From: Podocnemis expansa
Lineage: Eukaryota; Chordata; Testudines; Podocnemididae
DNA: 64,000 nt
NCBI GenBank assembly: GCA_007922195.1
Contig: ML682091.1
Span: 682,570 to 746,569 of the forward strand
Direction of reading: 5' to 3'
Below are positions 12,146-21,515 of the stretch, piece by piece (within the stretch, counting starts at the first letter, position 1; each line of letters opens with the position of its first letter). The notes below the pieces were generated by a model that was given only the letters and a program-made list of their open reading frames with translations, made no database searches and was not told where the DNA came from. The translations under genes and the position numbers were made by a program.

Positions 12146-12875
12146 TAAAACCCCTGTGTCTCTTGCTTTCCCTGTTCTCCTGTTTCCCTGCTGACTTGGC
12201 CCTGAAACAACAATCACAAGAATCCCACTGAACTCACTGTCCTGGGCACCACTTCAAGGAACAGGAGGCTCTGACCCCAGCTCCTCCTGGTCCCCCAGGG
12301 AACACTGCTGCTGGGGCTTGGTGCAGGGGAAGATGAGAGAGAGGAGAGAGCCCCAGCCAGGCTGTTTGAGTTTGAGGGGTGGGGAGTGTTTGAGCTTTCT
12401 GCAGTCCCCAATGGCTAGGGTCCACCACCACCCCTTACCTATTGTTATCCCTCCTGGACTGGGAGTCATTGTAAAGGTATGCATTCCTTTAAATCTGTAG
12501 CATCTGCCTGCAGAGGGATTTAAAGAGTGCTCTGCCTACATGACTTAACCTGCAGGCTGACTAACAGTGCCTGCACTGCTAGGAAAGAGTTAAGGAGGTG
12601 GGAGCCAGCCTGATTTTCAGGGGGGCTAGCAACGATGCCCCTAGGAACTGTCATCTGAAGCCATGTCTCTTTCTGGTCCTATGGTAGAGCCAGCCCTGCT
12701 AACCATGTTTTCTGGGGACCTTACTGTGCCCTGGGGCTTCTCTTGTAAAGAGCAAAGCCACACCAGGGAGGTGAAGCCACCATGGTTTATCAGGCAAGGC
12801 TGTGATGAGAGAAGGACAGGGATGACCTGTAATAGAAACAGGTAGCAAAGCAAGCAAGGAAGCCAGAGCTCCTAC
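12146..12875. other. Start of intron 1, downstream of the signal exon
   Basis: Overlapping short open frames occur on both strands with no domain similarity. I treat it as intronic. Confidence 0.35.
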
Positions 12876-12981
12876 CTGACACCAGAATGTGAACTTGCAG
12901 AACATGGCAAAGAACGATGTAACTGAAGAGAGCAGACATCACTGCGGAGTCGGGGGAAAATGAGAGAACCATCCCCATCAT
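12876..12981 (-). CDS. Butyrophilin-like gene, signal-peptide exon
   Basis: On the minus strand, two adjacent ATG codons at 12981-12976 open a frame with a hydrophobic stretch (ALFSYIVLCHVL) ending at a small-residue region, HILVSG. It is followed directly by a GTAGGA donor in phase 1. That phase matches the phase-1 acceptor of the IgV exon at 7524, so joining yields a leader followed by the mature variable domain. The length and placement fit a butyrophilin signal exon. A possible 5'UTR acceptor or start lies just upstream (TTTCCCAG near 13000). Which ATG is used cannot be told. No CpG island or TATA box is evident nearby, so the promoter is not located. Confidence 0.75.
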
Positions 12982-14759
12982 TGTAGCTTGGTCTGGGAAA
13001 CAGGAGAAATAACAAACCAGATGGTGAGTGAGTGTGACACAGTGACAGGGACACAGGGCCATAGAGAAGAGGTAACAAGCCTCACTGCAGCCTAACAGAC
13101 ACTGGAAAGGAAACAATTTCCCCCACAGTCCTTGTCTGCCCTGGCTCAGACCTGGGTTAGATGTCACTGTGGATACAAAACCCTGGAGCTGCTGGCAGCC
13201 ATTCCTTACCATGCTCACATCATGGCTGGCACCTGTGGGGCTGTCTGCTCCATTTAGATTGTGACAATCTCTCCAGGGCAGGGATGGCCTCCCTGTACTG
13301 GGGTATCCAGTGCATGGCCCCATGGGGACTCCATCTTGGTTCAGGAACTTAGTCACCACTATGGTACACATGAATATAGGAATGTGAATGGGGCACATTA
13401 AGGAGAACAAGCCAGTGCAGGCAAGGTCTCTGAGTGCAGTATGGATGGCCACTTTTTGGTATGGGAGAAAGAAATGGCTCTATCTCCCAGCCACATCTCT
13501 GTTTCTCCTGAGATCCGCAACATTTAACTTACTCTAAGGATTCATCTACATGCTAGCTGAACAAAAGCATCCTAGAAGGGGGCACATGTTTGAGTGCTCT
13601 AAAAGTACTAATGTAGCCTCCTGGATACATCCCCATTGAACTCCTGGGTCTGCATTTGGGCTGTTAGCCCAAGCCATGGCCTGTGGTCCCAGCCACAGTG
13701 CAGACATATGCTTAGAGGCAAACAGCTTTAGATAGCTTATTGTGCTTATTAAGGATTTTGTTGTGTTACTCCACCAGACCAGGGCCGGCTCTACCATTGG
13801 ACCAGAGAAAGTACTGGCTTGGGGTAGCAGTCCTTACAGGGTGGAGAAGAAATCAGACCCTCCACTCCTGCTTCGCTCCTGCCCTGAGCCAGTGACCGCA
13901 GGCTGATCTGGAGGCAGGGCTCCACTCTGTTGCCCCACCTCTGGGCTAACCTACTCTGCCCCTGGACCATCTGTTCCCACCCCTTGGGGACAGGGGAGTG
14001 GGGAGGGTGCAGCCTTGGCGAGCCCCTGTGGGAGGGGGCTGCACTGAGGAAGGCTGAGGAAGCTTTTAGATCTCCTGTCTACCCTGTGCATGCTCCAGCA
14101 GTCAGGTAATGGGGAAGGGGTGCCTGGAATTCAGGGATGGGGAGCTGGTGGGAGTCGGGGGAGCTGGCCCGGTGGCTCAGGAAAGTGATCAGGGCCGTTG
14201 GGGGGAGGGATTGATCCAGGAAGCTGGCAGCCAGGCACTGGGCAGTAGCTATGGTGGGGCAAATGGGGCAAAGACCCAGGCACAAATTTGAAAGGGTGTC
14301 AGAATAGACCTTTCCTGGCCCTGAAGAGGCATGTGCCTTAAAGGGACATTCCTCTGAGAGCCAGGGAAGCTGCTCCCCATGCAGCTCTGGCCATGGCAGG
14401 GAAAGGACCCCTGCCAATGTTCCCTCTAAGCTCTCCGCCATGCAGGGGCCCATTACACTTCTGCACAGGCATCACAAAAGTCAGCACAGCAGGGAGCTGC
14501 AGCCAGGGGCATTGCTGGATAGCAAAAAGACCCGGGGCACAGGCCCCCCCAGCCTCATCCCCCCAGGCCCCACCCCTGTCATGGGCCCCACCCCCAATAG
14601 GTCCTACCCCTGTCATTCATATGAAATATTTTGAAGTGTGGAAGATTCACATGAAATGGAAATTTTGGAAAGAAGGAGATGTGATGTTTCTGAAAAGAAA
14701 CATGCTCTCTGGAGCCATGCCATGGATGACTAAAATTAAAGTTGTCAGTTTCTAGTCAG
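12982..14759. other. Upstream of butyrophilin-like gene; old repeats
   Basis: No gene is recognised. At 13783 an AGGGCCGGCTCTAC end of a dispersed element is visible. At 14417 the sequence CAATGTTCCCTCTAAG matches the terminal repeat of the hAT-like element at 60358-60792, so a truncated relative starts there. The open frame across 12790-13452 is not protein-like outside the signal exon. Confidence 0.4.
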
Positions 14760-15450
14760 TAGTTGGAGCAGATGAGGTCCCTAAACTGCTCCATGAACTT
14801 CCACAGATTAAAAATGTATCTGCCCATGAGGGCCTGCTGATTGGCCATATGTAGCTGCAGGGCTATGGTAGAGTACATTTTCCTGCTGAAGAGGTCAAGC
14901 TTTTTGACCTCTTTGTTCTTTGGCGTGGCAATTGGTTGGCATTGTTACTTCACCTCTTCCACTACCAGGGAACCAGGGGTGGAATGGGTGAAGAGGAAGC
15001 TGAACCTGCCCACGGGGACATGGTACTTCCTCCCCACCCCCTTGGATACAGGGGATCAAAGATGGAGTCTGACACCTGCCCTGGGCAATTTTGAGGACTC
15101 CCTTGTGTAGTGGGACCACCGCCCTGGCTGAGGGGGCTGCATTGCCCACGTCGAACAGTGGGTCAATGTCCTCTCTGATCCCCTCGATTTCCAGGTCAAG
15201 GTTGTTGGCCACACATCTTAACAGCTCTTGGTGGGTGCGTGGGTCTTCCCTAAATGATGGGGATCTCTGATACACCCCATTGTCAGGTGATGATGATGAC
15301 ATAATCTGCGCGGTACTGTGGCAGTAGCCGGAGCATCCTACATCAGGGTCTGATTCCTTGTTGGATGCCGCCATGTACCAAGACTTCCTGGATATTCTCT
15401 GGGGGCCCCAGTCCATCCATTGCACTGCCCAGTCCTTAAAATTTCTCATT
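14760..15450 (-). pseudogene. DIRS-like gag fragment (LAP2-alpha-type domain)
   Basis: On the minus strand, one frame at 15449-15000 contains HQELLRCVANNLDLE, DPLFDV, PSARAVVPLHKGVLKI and QTPSLIP. Sequence from about 14930 leftwards, in another frame, reads LDLFSRKMYST and LQLHMANQQALMGRY. Both match the order of motifs in the gag-type protein of DIRS-like tyrosine-recombinase retrotransposons, the family that also gave rise to the LAP2-alpha domain. The same motifs occur at 60793-61463 here. At least one frameshift separates the parts, so this is a decayed fragment. No recombinase or reverse transcriptase is seen beside it. Confidence 0.7.
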
Positions 15451-17654
15451 GCTGAGTCCCGTTTTAAGCTTGCTCAGCCCTGCCACCTGCGATGGCCAGA
15501 TTCTCTTCACTGTGAGGACCTTGGTGAATGGCCTGTCTTGTGAGTCAGCACTGGAAAGGGTATCATACAGCAAGGACGGTGGAAGAATGCGAGCTTCTCT
15601 CCCCCTGACTCAACTGCTAGCAGGACCAAGCTGGGGTCGACACTCATCACCGCATTAGGGCCCTGGCCACCTGCAACAGCATGGGGCAGCTCCTCAGGGG
15701 ACAATGCGGCTAGCAGTTCACCGAGGCCAGTGCCCAGAGGAATGACACCCTCCAACCATCCCCTCGGTACCCCTCGCTGGGAAAGTACTATCTAATGTCA
15801 CTAAATCATAAAGGAGTGAAAAAACAGGTGGGAGACCTGTGCTGTGCCAGTGTCCTGGTGTCCGTGTGTTCAAATGAAGAGGAATCTCTGAATTCCAGGG
15901 ACATTCCCCACCTAGGTTTATATTCAGACTCAGGAGGTGCTAGTTTGTCCATCAGAATCCCTTCAGCAAGGCCCATTGCTAACAGCAGCTCATCTCCAGG
16001 ACGAGTGCTGTGCATAGGGACCTCTCAGACTGAGTCAGGTAGCTGGGGATCCGGGGCCCAGAGCTCCTTTCTGCCAGTGCATAGTGAGCAGGAAGATGGT
16101 GGAAGCCAGGCCTGCAGTTTCTGGCCTTGGGTGGGGGCAGTTGCACCCTCCTCTGAAGAGCCTCTCCACACTATTGCAGGTGGTCAAGACCCTGAACCCA
16201 CACTAGCTCCACTTCAGACCTGCCGGAAGCTCACAGGGAAATTGTGGGGAGAAGCAAGCTTCCTCCAAGCACCTCCACACCCATGCTGGGAGCAGCAATG
16301 GAGCCACAGGGAGTAGACCCTCTCATGTGGCCCCCTGCCCACATTGGGTGGCCCCCCAGGGGCATCTACCTCTATCATTCCCATGTTCAGCTGCACTCGC
16401 CAGCCCCGCCTAGCAGGGGCTGGGTGGGGAAGAGCAGGAAATGGCTGCAGATCCCATTCCCTGTGAAGTGCTGCACCCAACAAGAGGCACAAGTGAAAAA
16501 AAAAACAAAACAGACCCACAGAGAGATTACAAAGTAGCCAATGCATCAGGGGTGTGCAAATGTAAGTAATGCGGCCCAGCTTGCTAGTGACCCATGTTAC
16601 ACTACAGCCCTGAGTGCTGGGTCCTGGAAAGAGGCTTTCTTTGAAGCCAAGTTTGTCTCTCCCAGGGGCCCTCAGTGTCTCCCTTTTGCAAAGGAGAGCT
16701 GCCCCCTCAATCCCCATTTCACTTACTGAGGCTGCTGCATCTGCTCCGGCCAGGGAGTCATGAAGCCACAGGGTTGGAGACAATTTGTTACATGCTTAAC
16801 TCGGTTATCTGGGCCCAGCACCCTACCTGCCTGCCAGTCCACTCACTTCCCAAATGAAAATGAAAATACAAAACAAAATTCAAAGTACTGTAAGGATTTT
16901 CTGTGTCACTGGGGGGACTGTTGCAAAGGGACCAACTTCCTCTTAAAGAAACACCCCATCCGCAGGGCTGCAGGGAAGGGCCGGGCACTCTGGCAGAGAT
17001 GGCATGAGGTAAGGCAGCCAGGGGATGCCAACACGACCTCCCAGTCTGCTTTTTCTGCTCTCTGCGTGCACAATGTTCCCAATAATTCCCCTGCACGCAG
17101 TGGCAGCCACAATTTTCCTCAGCTGAGAAAATAAAGCAACGCCAGCAAAAAGCACTACATTTTTTTCATCATCTTGCACCATTGGAAGGGGATGTGCAGC
17201 TGTGAGGGCTGCCAGGGAAAGGGGCAGTTGTGAGAGATGCTGAGGGGAGAGGAGAGGGAACAAATGGGGCTGCTAAGGGAAGAGGCAGTAGGAGAGGGGT
17301 CCTGAATGGAAGGAAGAGCTAAGGGCTGCTAGGAGGAGGGAAGTTTGCAAGCCGATCTTGGCTCAGGGTGTTATGGGTTAAGTTATTCAGCATTAAATTG
17401 CTCTTTCCCCTTGCCAGTTCTGGAAAGCTGGGGTTGGTGGGAGGGGAACTTGTGATTTATGTGAATCCAGCCTCTTGGCGGCAAGCCCTAAAACTAAGGG
17501 TTTGTAGCATTTGCACTTTGCACTGCAGTTAGAGCCTGAAGGAATCCCAGAGGTACAGCAGGGCCAAGGACCTTTTCACTAAATGTTCACAGCAGACACA
17601 TCCCAGTGGCATGCACACTTGGCAGTTGAACACTAGAAGGCAGGCGGAATAACC
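15451..17654. other. Non-coding, no element assigned
   Basis: The longest frames, at 15795-16316 (+) and 16214-16783 (-), overlap each other and show no domain or exon signal that I recognise. The segment 15507-15755 could continue the DIRS-like fragment, but I cannot show it. Confidence 0.3.
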
Positions 17655-18025
17655 TGAGTTATTTTGAGAAGGGCCAGAACAGGTGATGTGCCTGACTCCT
17701 AAGAACACCAAAGGGAATTAATTGCCTAATTTGCTTTGGGGCCCTACACAGGACACATTGCAGGGAGACTCCTTTACTGCAGAAAAAAATCAGAGTGAGT
17801 GAAATACACGACAGTTACGAACAACAAACAGCAGCAGGCCTAAGAACCTGCACCCAGGTGGCTGGAGACAGCACCGGTCACACAGATCAGTGATCGTGAA
17901 TTATCTCCTCATCGCTGATCTTCCCCACAGGTCTCTGCTCAGAGCAGCTGGGGAGCTGGGACCCCATGGGCTCTCCCAGGATCTGGGTCCCTTAGTCTGT
18001 GACACAGGGCACTTTGTCTTTTCAG
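17655..18025. repeat. Paralogous copy of a TRIM cassette 2 intron segment
   Basis: This block aligns by eye with 39318-39680, in the same orientation and order. Shared parts include GCCAGAACAGGTGA, GACTCCTAAG, AACCTGCACCCAG, GATCTTCCCCACAGG and CAGCTGGGACCCCA. At 39 kb it lies between the 113-bp and 21-bp exons. The first third, which ends in the GTGCCTAAT region, may be a dispersed repeat. The rest looks like a remnant of a duplicated TRIM locus. No exon survives. Confidence 0.55.
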
Positions 18026-18402
18026 ACACCAAAAGTAATTTGAACATTAACCTATTTATCAGCATATTTCCCCCTACGATAACAGAATACGACTGAATAA
18101 GAGATATTACGCATGAGATCTGTGGGAAATGGGGAGAGAAACACAGGTATTTTTGAAAGAATTTTGATAGAAAAGGATATCTATAGCCTAACTTGTCCCT
18201 ATAAGAAATTCTGGGAGTAAGATGTAGATTCACCATTTCATGCCAGCTAGAATCCAGCAGACTGCATCAAAACCCAAATGAATCCATCACAGGGTTATCT
18301 GGCACGTTTAGTTTTGAACAGTCAAAGAAAGGAGAGGGCGCTCTGCCATGAATGAATGGATCTTCAAAATCCCATTAGAGTGAAAGTGTTCAGAGCGTAT
18401 CA

Positions 18403-18605
18403 ATAAAACAGAGAAGAAATCCTGTGGAACTTAAAGACTAACCTTTTTTTTTGTTTGTTTTCTTTTTTTTAATCACATGAGCTTTCATGAGAGAAAATCC
18501 CACTTCATTTCTCCAGTGAAAACTTGTGCGATTAATAAATATGTTGGTCTTTAAAAGTGCCACAGGATTTGTCTTTTGCTGACTAAACTCACACAGCTAC
18601 CCTTT
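18403..18605. mobile_element. Foldback Penelope-type unit pair (decayed)
   Basis: A left arm with ACTTAAAGACTAAC and CATGAGCTTTCATGAG is followed by an inverted arm with ATTAATAAATATG, TTAAAAGTGCCACAGG and ACTAAACTCACACAGC. It is the same family as 10631-10862, with an expanded T-rich tract in the left arm. Confidence 0.6.
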
Positions 18606-19038
18606 TAGATAGTGTACCAATGTCACTACGAAGAAGGCCTAGCAGTGCCATGGCATGTGCCTCCCCTCATCCTTTGCTCATCTGTGTGGAGAAGAAATGA
18701 GATTCTGCCATTAATTTCAGGAAATGAAACCAGTCAGTCATTTCTTACAGAGCATCCCAGAAGGTGATGGAGGAAACTCAGAGAAATTGGAATGAATTTC
18801 TTGGAGCAACTTTATTGTCTGTGTTCTCTAAACGTCATACGACGACAAAAATATCACCCTTTGCACTGAGCTGTCTCTGAGATGGAAGGTGTCCCAGTGA
18901 AGTTTCATAACATTGCATGAGAGGTGCCCAGAGCTTTATATTAGTTTGTGATCATTGAGTGAACAAAGACGACCCTTTCTCCATTTATTTACCAACCTGC
19001 AACATTTGTCACCTCTTGATAACTAAGAACACAGAAAG
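18606..19038. other. Flank of provirus, nothing assigned
   Basis: Unique-looking AT-rich sequence precedes the provirus target site. I see no exon or repeat end. Confidence 0.35.
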
Positions 19039-19044
19039 CATGGC
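19039..19044. other. Provirus target-site duplication, left
   Basis: The hexamer CATGGC directly precedes the first LTR. The same hexamer follows the second LTR at 25035-25040. A 6-bp duplication is usual for alpha- and betaretroviral integrases. Confidence 0.95.
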
Positions 19045-19346
19045 TGTTGGGGTGATGCTGGGAACATGGGCGCTGGCAAACCACGTCTGTGTTAGCTGCA
19101 TGGCCCTGACCTACTAATTCTGATTACTAAGGGAAATTACTAGCAGGCTCCCTCCCTCCCCGCTTCTCAGTTCTAGAAGATACATTAAGCGAGCTTTTTA
19201 TTACCAATCACAGTATAGTAAACAAGTATACTCATCATTGTCTTACGTGTGTAGAGATAAGCTAAGGTGTATAAATAAAGATTCCTGGGGCGTGCCCAGG
19301 ACGCTTCTCAGCCGTAATCCTCGACTCTGTCCGGTTTCTTCCCGCA
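19045..19346 (+). repeat. 5' LTR of the provirus
   Basis: The LTR is 302 bp with TG and CA ends. A combined TATAAATAAA at 19270-19279 can serve as TATA box and contains the AATAAA hexamer. I see no difference from the 3' LTR at any position. Confidence 0.96.
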
Positions 19347-19348
19347 TC

Positions 19349-19366
19349 TGGTGACTCCGACGTGAT
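19349..19366 (+). other. Primer-binding site, tRNA-Trp type
   Basis: TGGTGACTCCGACGTGAT starts two bases after the LTR. It is complementary to the 3' end of vertebrate tRNA-Trp with one mismatch at position 8. Trp primers are characteristic of alpharetroviruses, whereas betaretroviruses mostly use Lys tRNAs. The 13-mer CCGACGTGATCCA (19357-19369) is repeated at 19373-19385, a partial duplication of the site. Confidence 0.85.
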
Positions 19367-19442
19367 CCAACGCCGACGTGATCCAGCCCCCCACCTCATC
19401 GGCTGGCAAAGCCTTGGTGCACCACAGCGTTTTTCGCTCCCT

Positions 19443-19449
19443 CGTGAGT
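19443..19449 (+). promoter_or_regulatory. Candidate retroviral major splice donor
   Basis: CTC|GTGAGT lies immediately upstream of the gag ATG at 19450 and matches the 5' splice-site consensus. It would be the donor for a spliced env mRNA. Use is not proven. Confidence 0.55.
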
Positions 19450-20901
19450 ATGGGGGGGGATTTATCCGTGCAGCAAAAAGCTCATGCGAAAGAGCTTTTA
19501 AAACTTCTCAAGCAAACCGGGTGTGTGACTGCCTCTAAAAAACAGCTGGAGGATCTCCTCCGCATGATTGAATACAAATGTCCTTGGTATCCTGATAAAG
19601 GCTCCCTGAGTGTTTCTGATTGGCAAAAAATAGGGAGACAGTTATTCTGTGAGCCTAGGGCTGAAATTCAGCACATTCTTCTTTGGCAGCACTGTGCAGA
19701 TGCAATAGGGCGGTTACGGGCAGAAGCGTCCCCCGTTGCATCTCCCTTACTCACAGTGTCGGACCCTCCGGCTTATCCCTGTGAGTTGTCCTCAGCCCCA
19801 TTAGATAACCCCGTTCCAAATGCACCTCCTGCCCTTCCCACTCATGCCCCTTGCGGGCCATCTCCAGTTTTAGCACCCACGGGGGCAGTCCGTGCTGCTC
19901 TTCAAAGAGCACAGCATGAAGGACAGCACCCGCTTTTAGAGCAGTGGGATGGAGAACTCCCTGCATTGTTTCCTCTTACATACACTCAGGTTGAAGGGGA
20001 AGACCAGCAGCAAGTGACCCATAATGCACTTAGTTATTCTGTTTTGAGAGAATTGAATAAAGCCATACGAGAATCTGGTCTTCACTCCACTTATGTTAGT
20101 GGGTTAATAGAAGGATTGGCTAATGGTTATACTATGATTCCCCAAGATTGGAAAGATCTGTTTCGAATGATTTTGTCCCCTGCTCAATATGTGGTTTGGG
20201 ACAATGAGTTTCGGCTTGCTGCAGTAGCTGCCAGTAACGAGGTGGCTATCCCTGACCAAATTTATGGTTCAGGAAACTTTGCCACCATCCAACAGCAAAT
20301 GCAGCTTGGTATGGAACATTTTCACCGTACTGCGCGCTGCGTGCAGCGTGCCTTTCGTAGGGTTCCTGCTTCAGGCAAGCCCCTCTTATCCTTTACTAGT
20401 ATTAGACAACAAGCATCAGAACCATTCCATCAGTTCGTAGATAGGTTAAAAGAGGCCATACATCGGCAGCTTGATAATCCCGAAGCTCAAGGAGAGCTTC
20501 TCCTGCGCCTGGTGCACGAGCAAGCCAATGCTGACTGTAAAAAAATCCTCCAAACTGTTGTTCACCGCGCTCAGTACACACTTGCTGACATGATCCAGGC
20601 ATGTGCTGAGGTGGGCACCCAGACTCATGCCATGGCCTTGCTCGCCGGTGCCCTCCGGGCCGGCAATAAACCTTTAGGTACTTGTTTCAATTGTAAGAAA
20701 CCGGGACATTTCCGCCGAGAATGTCGGGCACCCGGGGGCGGGGCCTTTAAAGGAAAGGACCAGTCCCCCGGAGACCGGGGCGGAGGAGGTCGTCCCCCTA
20801 AAAAATGTCCACGCTGTAATAAGGGATATCACTGGGCTAATCAATGCCGCTCCAAGCCGCCGGGAAACTCCCCGACGGGCCCCCCCCAGGCCCAGGCATA
20901 A
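19450..20901 (+). CDS. gag: Retroviral gag polyprotein (intact frame)
   Basis: Gag is the structural polyprotein that forms virus particles at the membrane. I chose the ATG at 19450 because it gives MGGDLS, an N-myristoylation signal, and the frame upstream of it has no ATG. About 483 residues are encoded. From the N terminus there is a matrix region, a PPAY late-budding motif near residue 106, and a proline-rich linker. A capsid region follows with a major homology region near residues 319-337 (QQASEPFHQFVDRL). The nucleocapsid has two CX2CX4HX4C zinc knuckles at about residues 412 and 453. There are no internal stops. The frame ends at 20901, overlapping the dUTPase/protease frame after a slippery heptamer at 20862. 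The family assignment to class II is firm. Confidence 0.95.
   Translation: MGGDLSVQQKAHAKELLKLLKQTGCVTASKKQLEDLLRMIEYKCPWYPDKGSLSVSDWQKIGRQLFCEPRAEIQHILLWQHCADAIGRLRAEASPVASPLLTVSDPPAYPCELSSAPLDNPVPNAPPALPTHAPCGPSPVLAPTGAVRAALQRAQHEGQHPLLEQWDGELPALFPLTYTQVEGEDQQQVTHNALSYSVLRELNKAIRESGLHSTYVSGLIEGLANGYTMIPQDWKDLFRMILSPAQYVVWDNEFRLAAVAASNEVAIPDQIYGSGNFATIQQQMQLGMEHFHRTARCVQRAFRRVPASGKPLLSFTSIRQQASEPFHQFVDRLKEAIHRQLDNPEAQGELLLRLVHEQANADCKKILQTVVHRAQYTLADMIQACAEVGTQTHAMALLAGALRAGNKPLGTCFNCKKPGHFRRECRAPGGGAFKGKDQSPGDRGGGGRPPKKCPRCNKGYHWANQCRSKPPGNSPTGPPQAQA
20862..20868 (+). promoter_or_regulatory. -1 ribosomal frameshift heptamer, gag to pro
   Basis: GGGAAAC is placed as G GGA AAC in the gag frame, the canonical X XXY YYZ arrangement. 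The pro frame has a TAA at 20820, so the shift must occur after that; this heptamer and a GC-rich tract starting 5 bases later satisfy that. Downstream pairing was not computed. Confidence 0.85.
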
Positions 20902-21515
20902 TCACGGGGGCCGTTCCTACTGCGCTTCCCCCACCAGCCACCAAAGGCAGTGCTGGCATTGATCTAATTAATGGTAGGGACATGACTGCTGCCCTCCCTG
21001 GAGAGGTCTTGCTTATGCCTACCCAACTCACAGGTCCTCTCCCGGAGGAAACGGTTGGTATCATCCTTCCTCGTTCCTCCGCACACAAACGCTCAATTAT
21101 GGTGGTACCAGGAGTTATTGACTCTGATTACACAGGAACAATATTTGTCCAGTTCTGGAGCAACCTCCCTTTGGAACTCCATCAGGGGGAGTCGTGGGCT
21201 CAGCTTCTCATCCTGCCTTACTGTTCACCGGGAGGCTCTGGACTCGCAGAACGGCACGGCGGTTTTGGTTCCACCAGGACAGAACATACTCAGGTACCTT
21301 CCTTCCATCCTCAGGTCGCCGCACTTCTCCAACAAATACAGACTCGTAAACCGACACATACGTATTACATTAATGGAAAAGCATTGAACGGGTTGTTAGA
21401 CACTGGAGCTGACGTATCAGTCATCGCTCAACAACACTGGGATCCAGCTTGGCCCTCTGAGGTAGCTCCCTCCGTCTGGGGGGTTGGTGGAGCTCAAGCA
21501 TCCCGTCGTAGTGCC
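20869..21515 (+). CDS. pro: Retroviral dUTPase and protease, protease truncated
   Basis: This is the -1 frame after gag. The first part is a trimeric-type dUTPase, with SAGIDL (motif 1), LPRSS (motif 2), GVIDSDYTG (motif 3) and a final GFGST. A dUTPase between nucleocapsid and protease is a betaretroviral and related class II arrangement. The enzyme would hydrolyse dUTP to limit uracil incorporation. The second part is an aspartic protease with the active-site DTGA at 21399-21410, followed by VWGVGG. The C-terminal third is lost. At about 21500-21525 the sequence jumps to reverse-transcriptase-like sequence in another frame, and the pro frame then reads unrelated residues to a stop at 21644. 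The dUTPase may be intact; the protease is probably inactive. Confidence 0.85.

Noticed and set aside
12790..13452. 220-codon minus-strand frame as a full gene
   Set aside because: Only the segment at 12876-12981 has signal-peptide and splice features. The rest lacks domain similarity and runs past a good donor.
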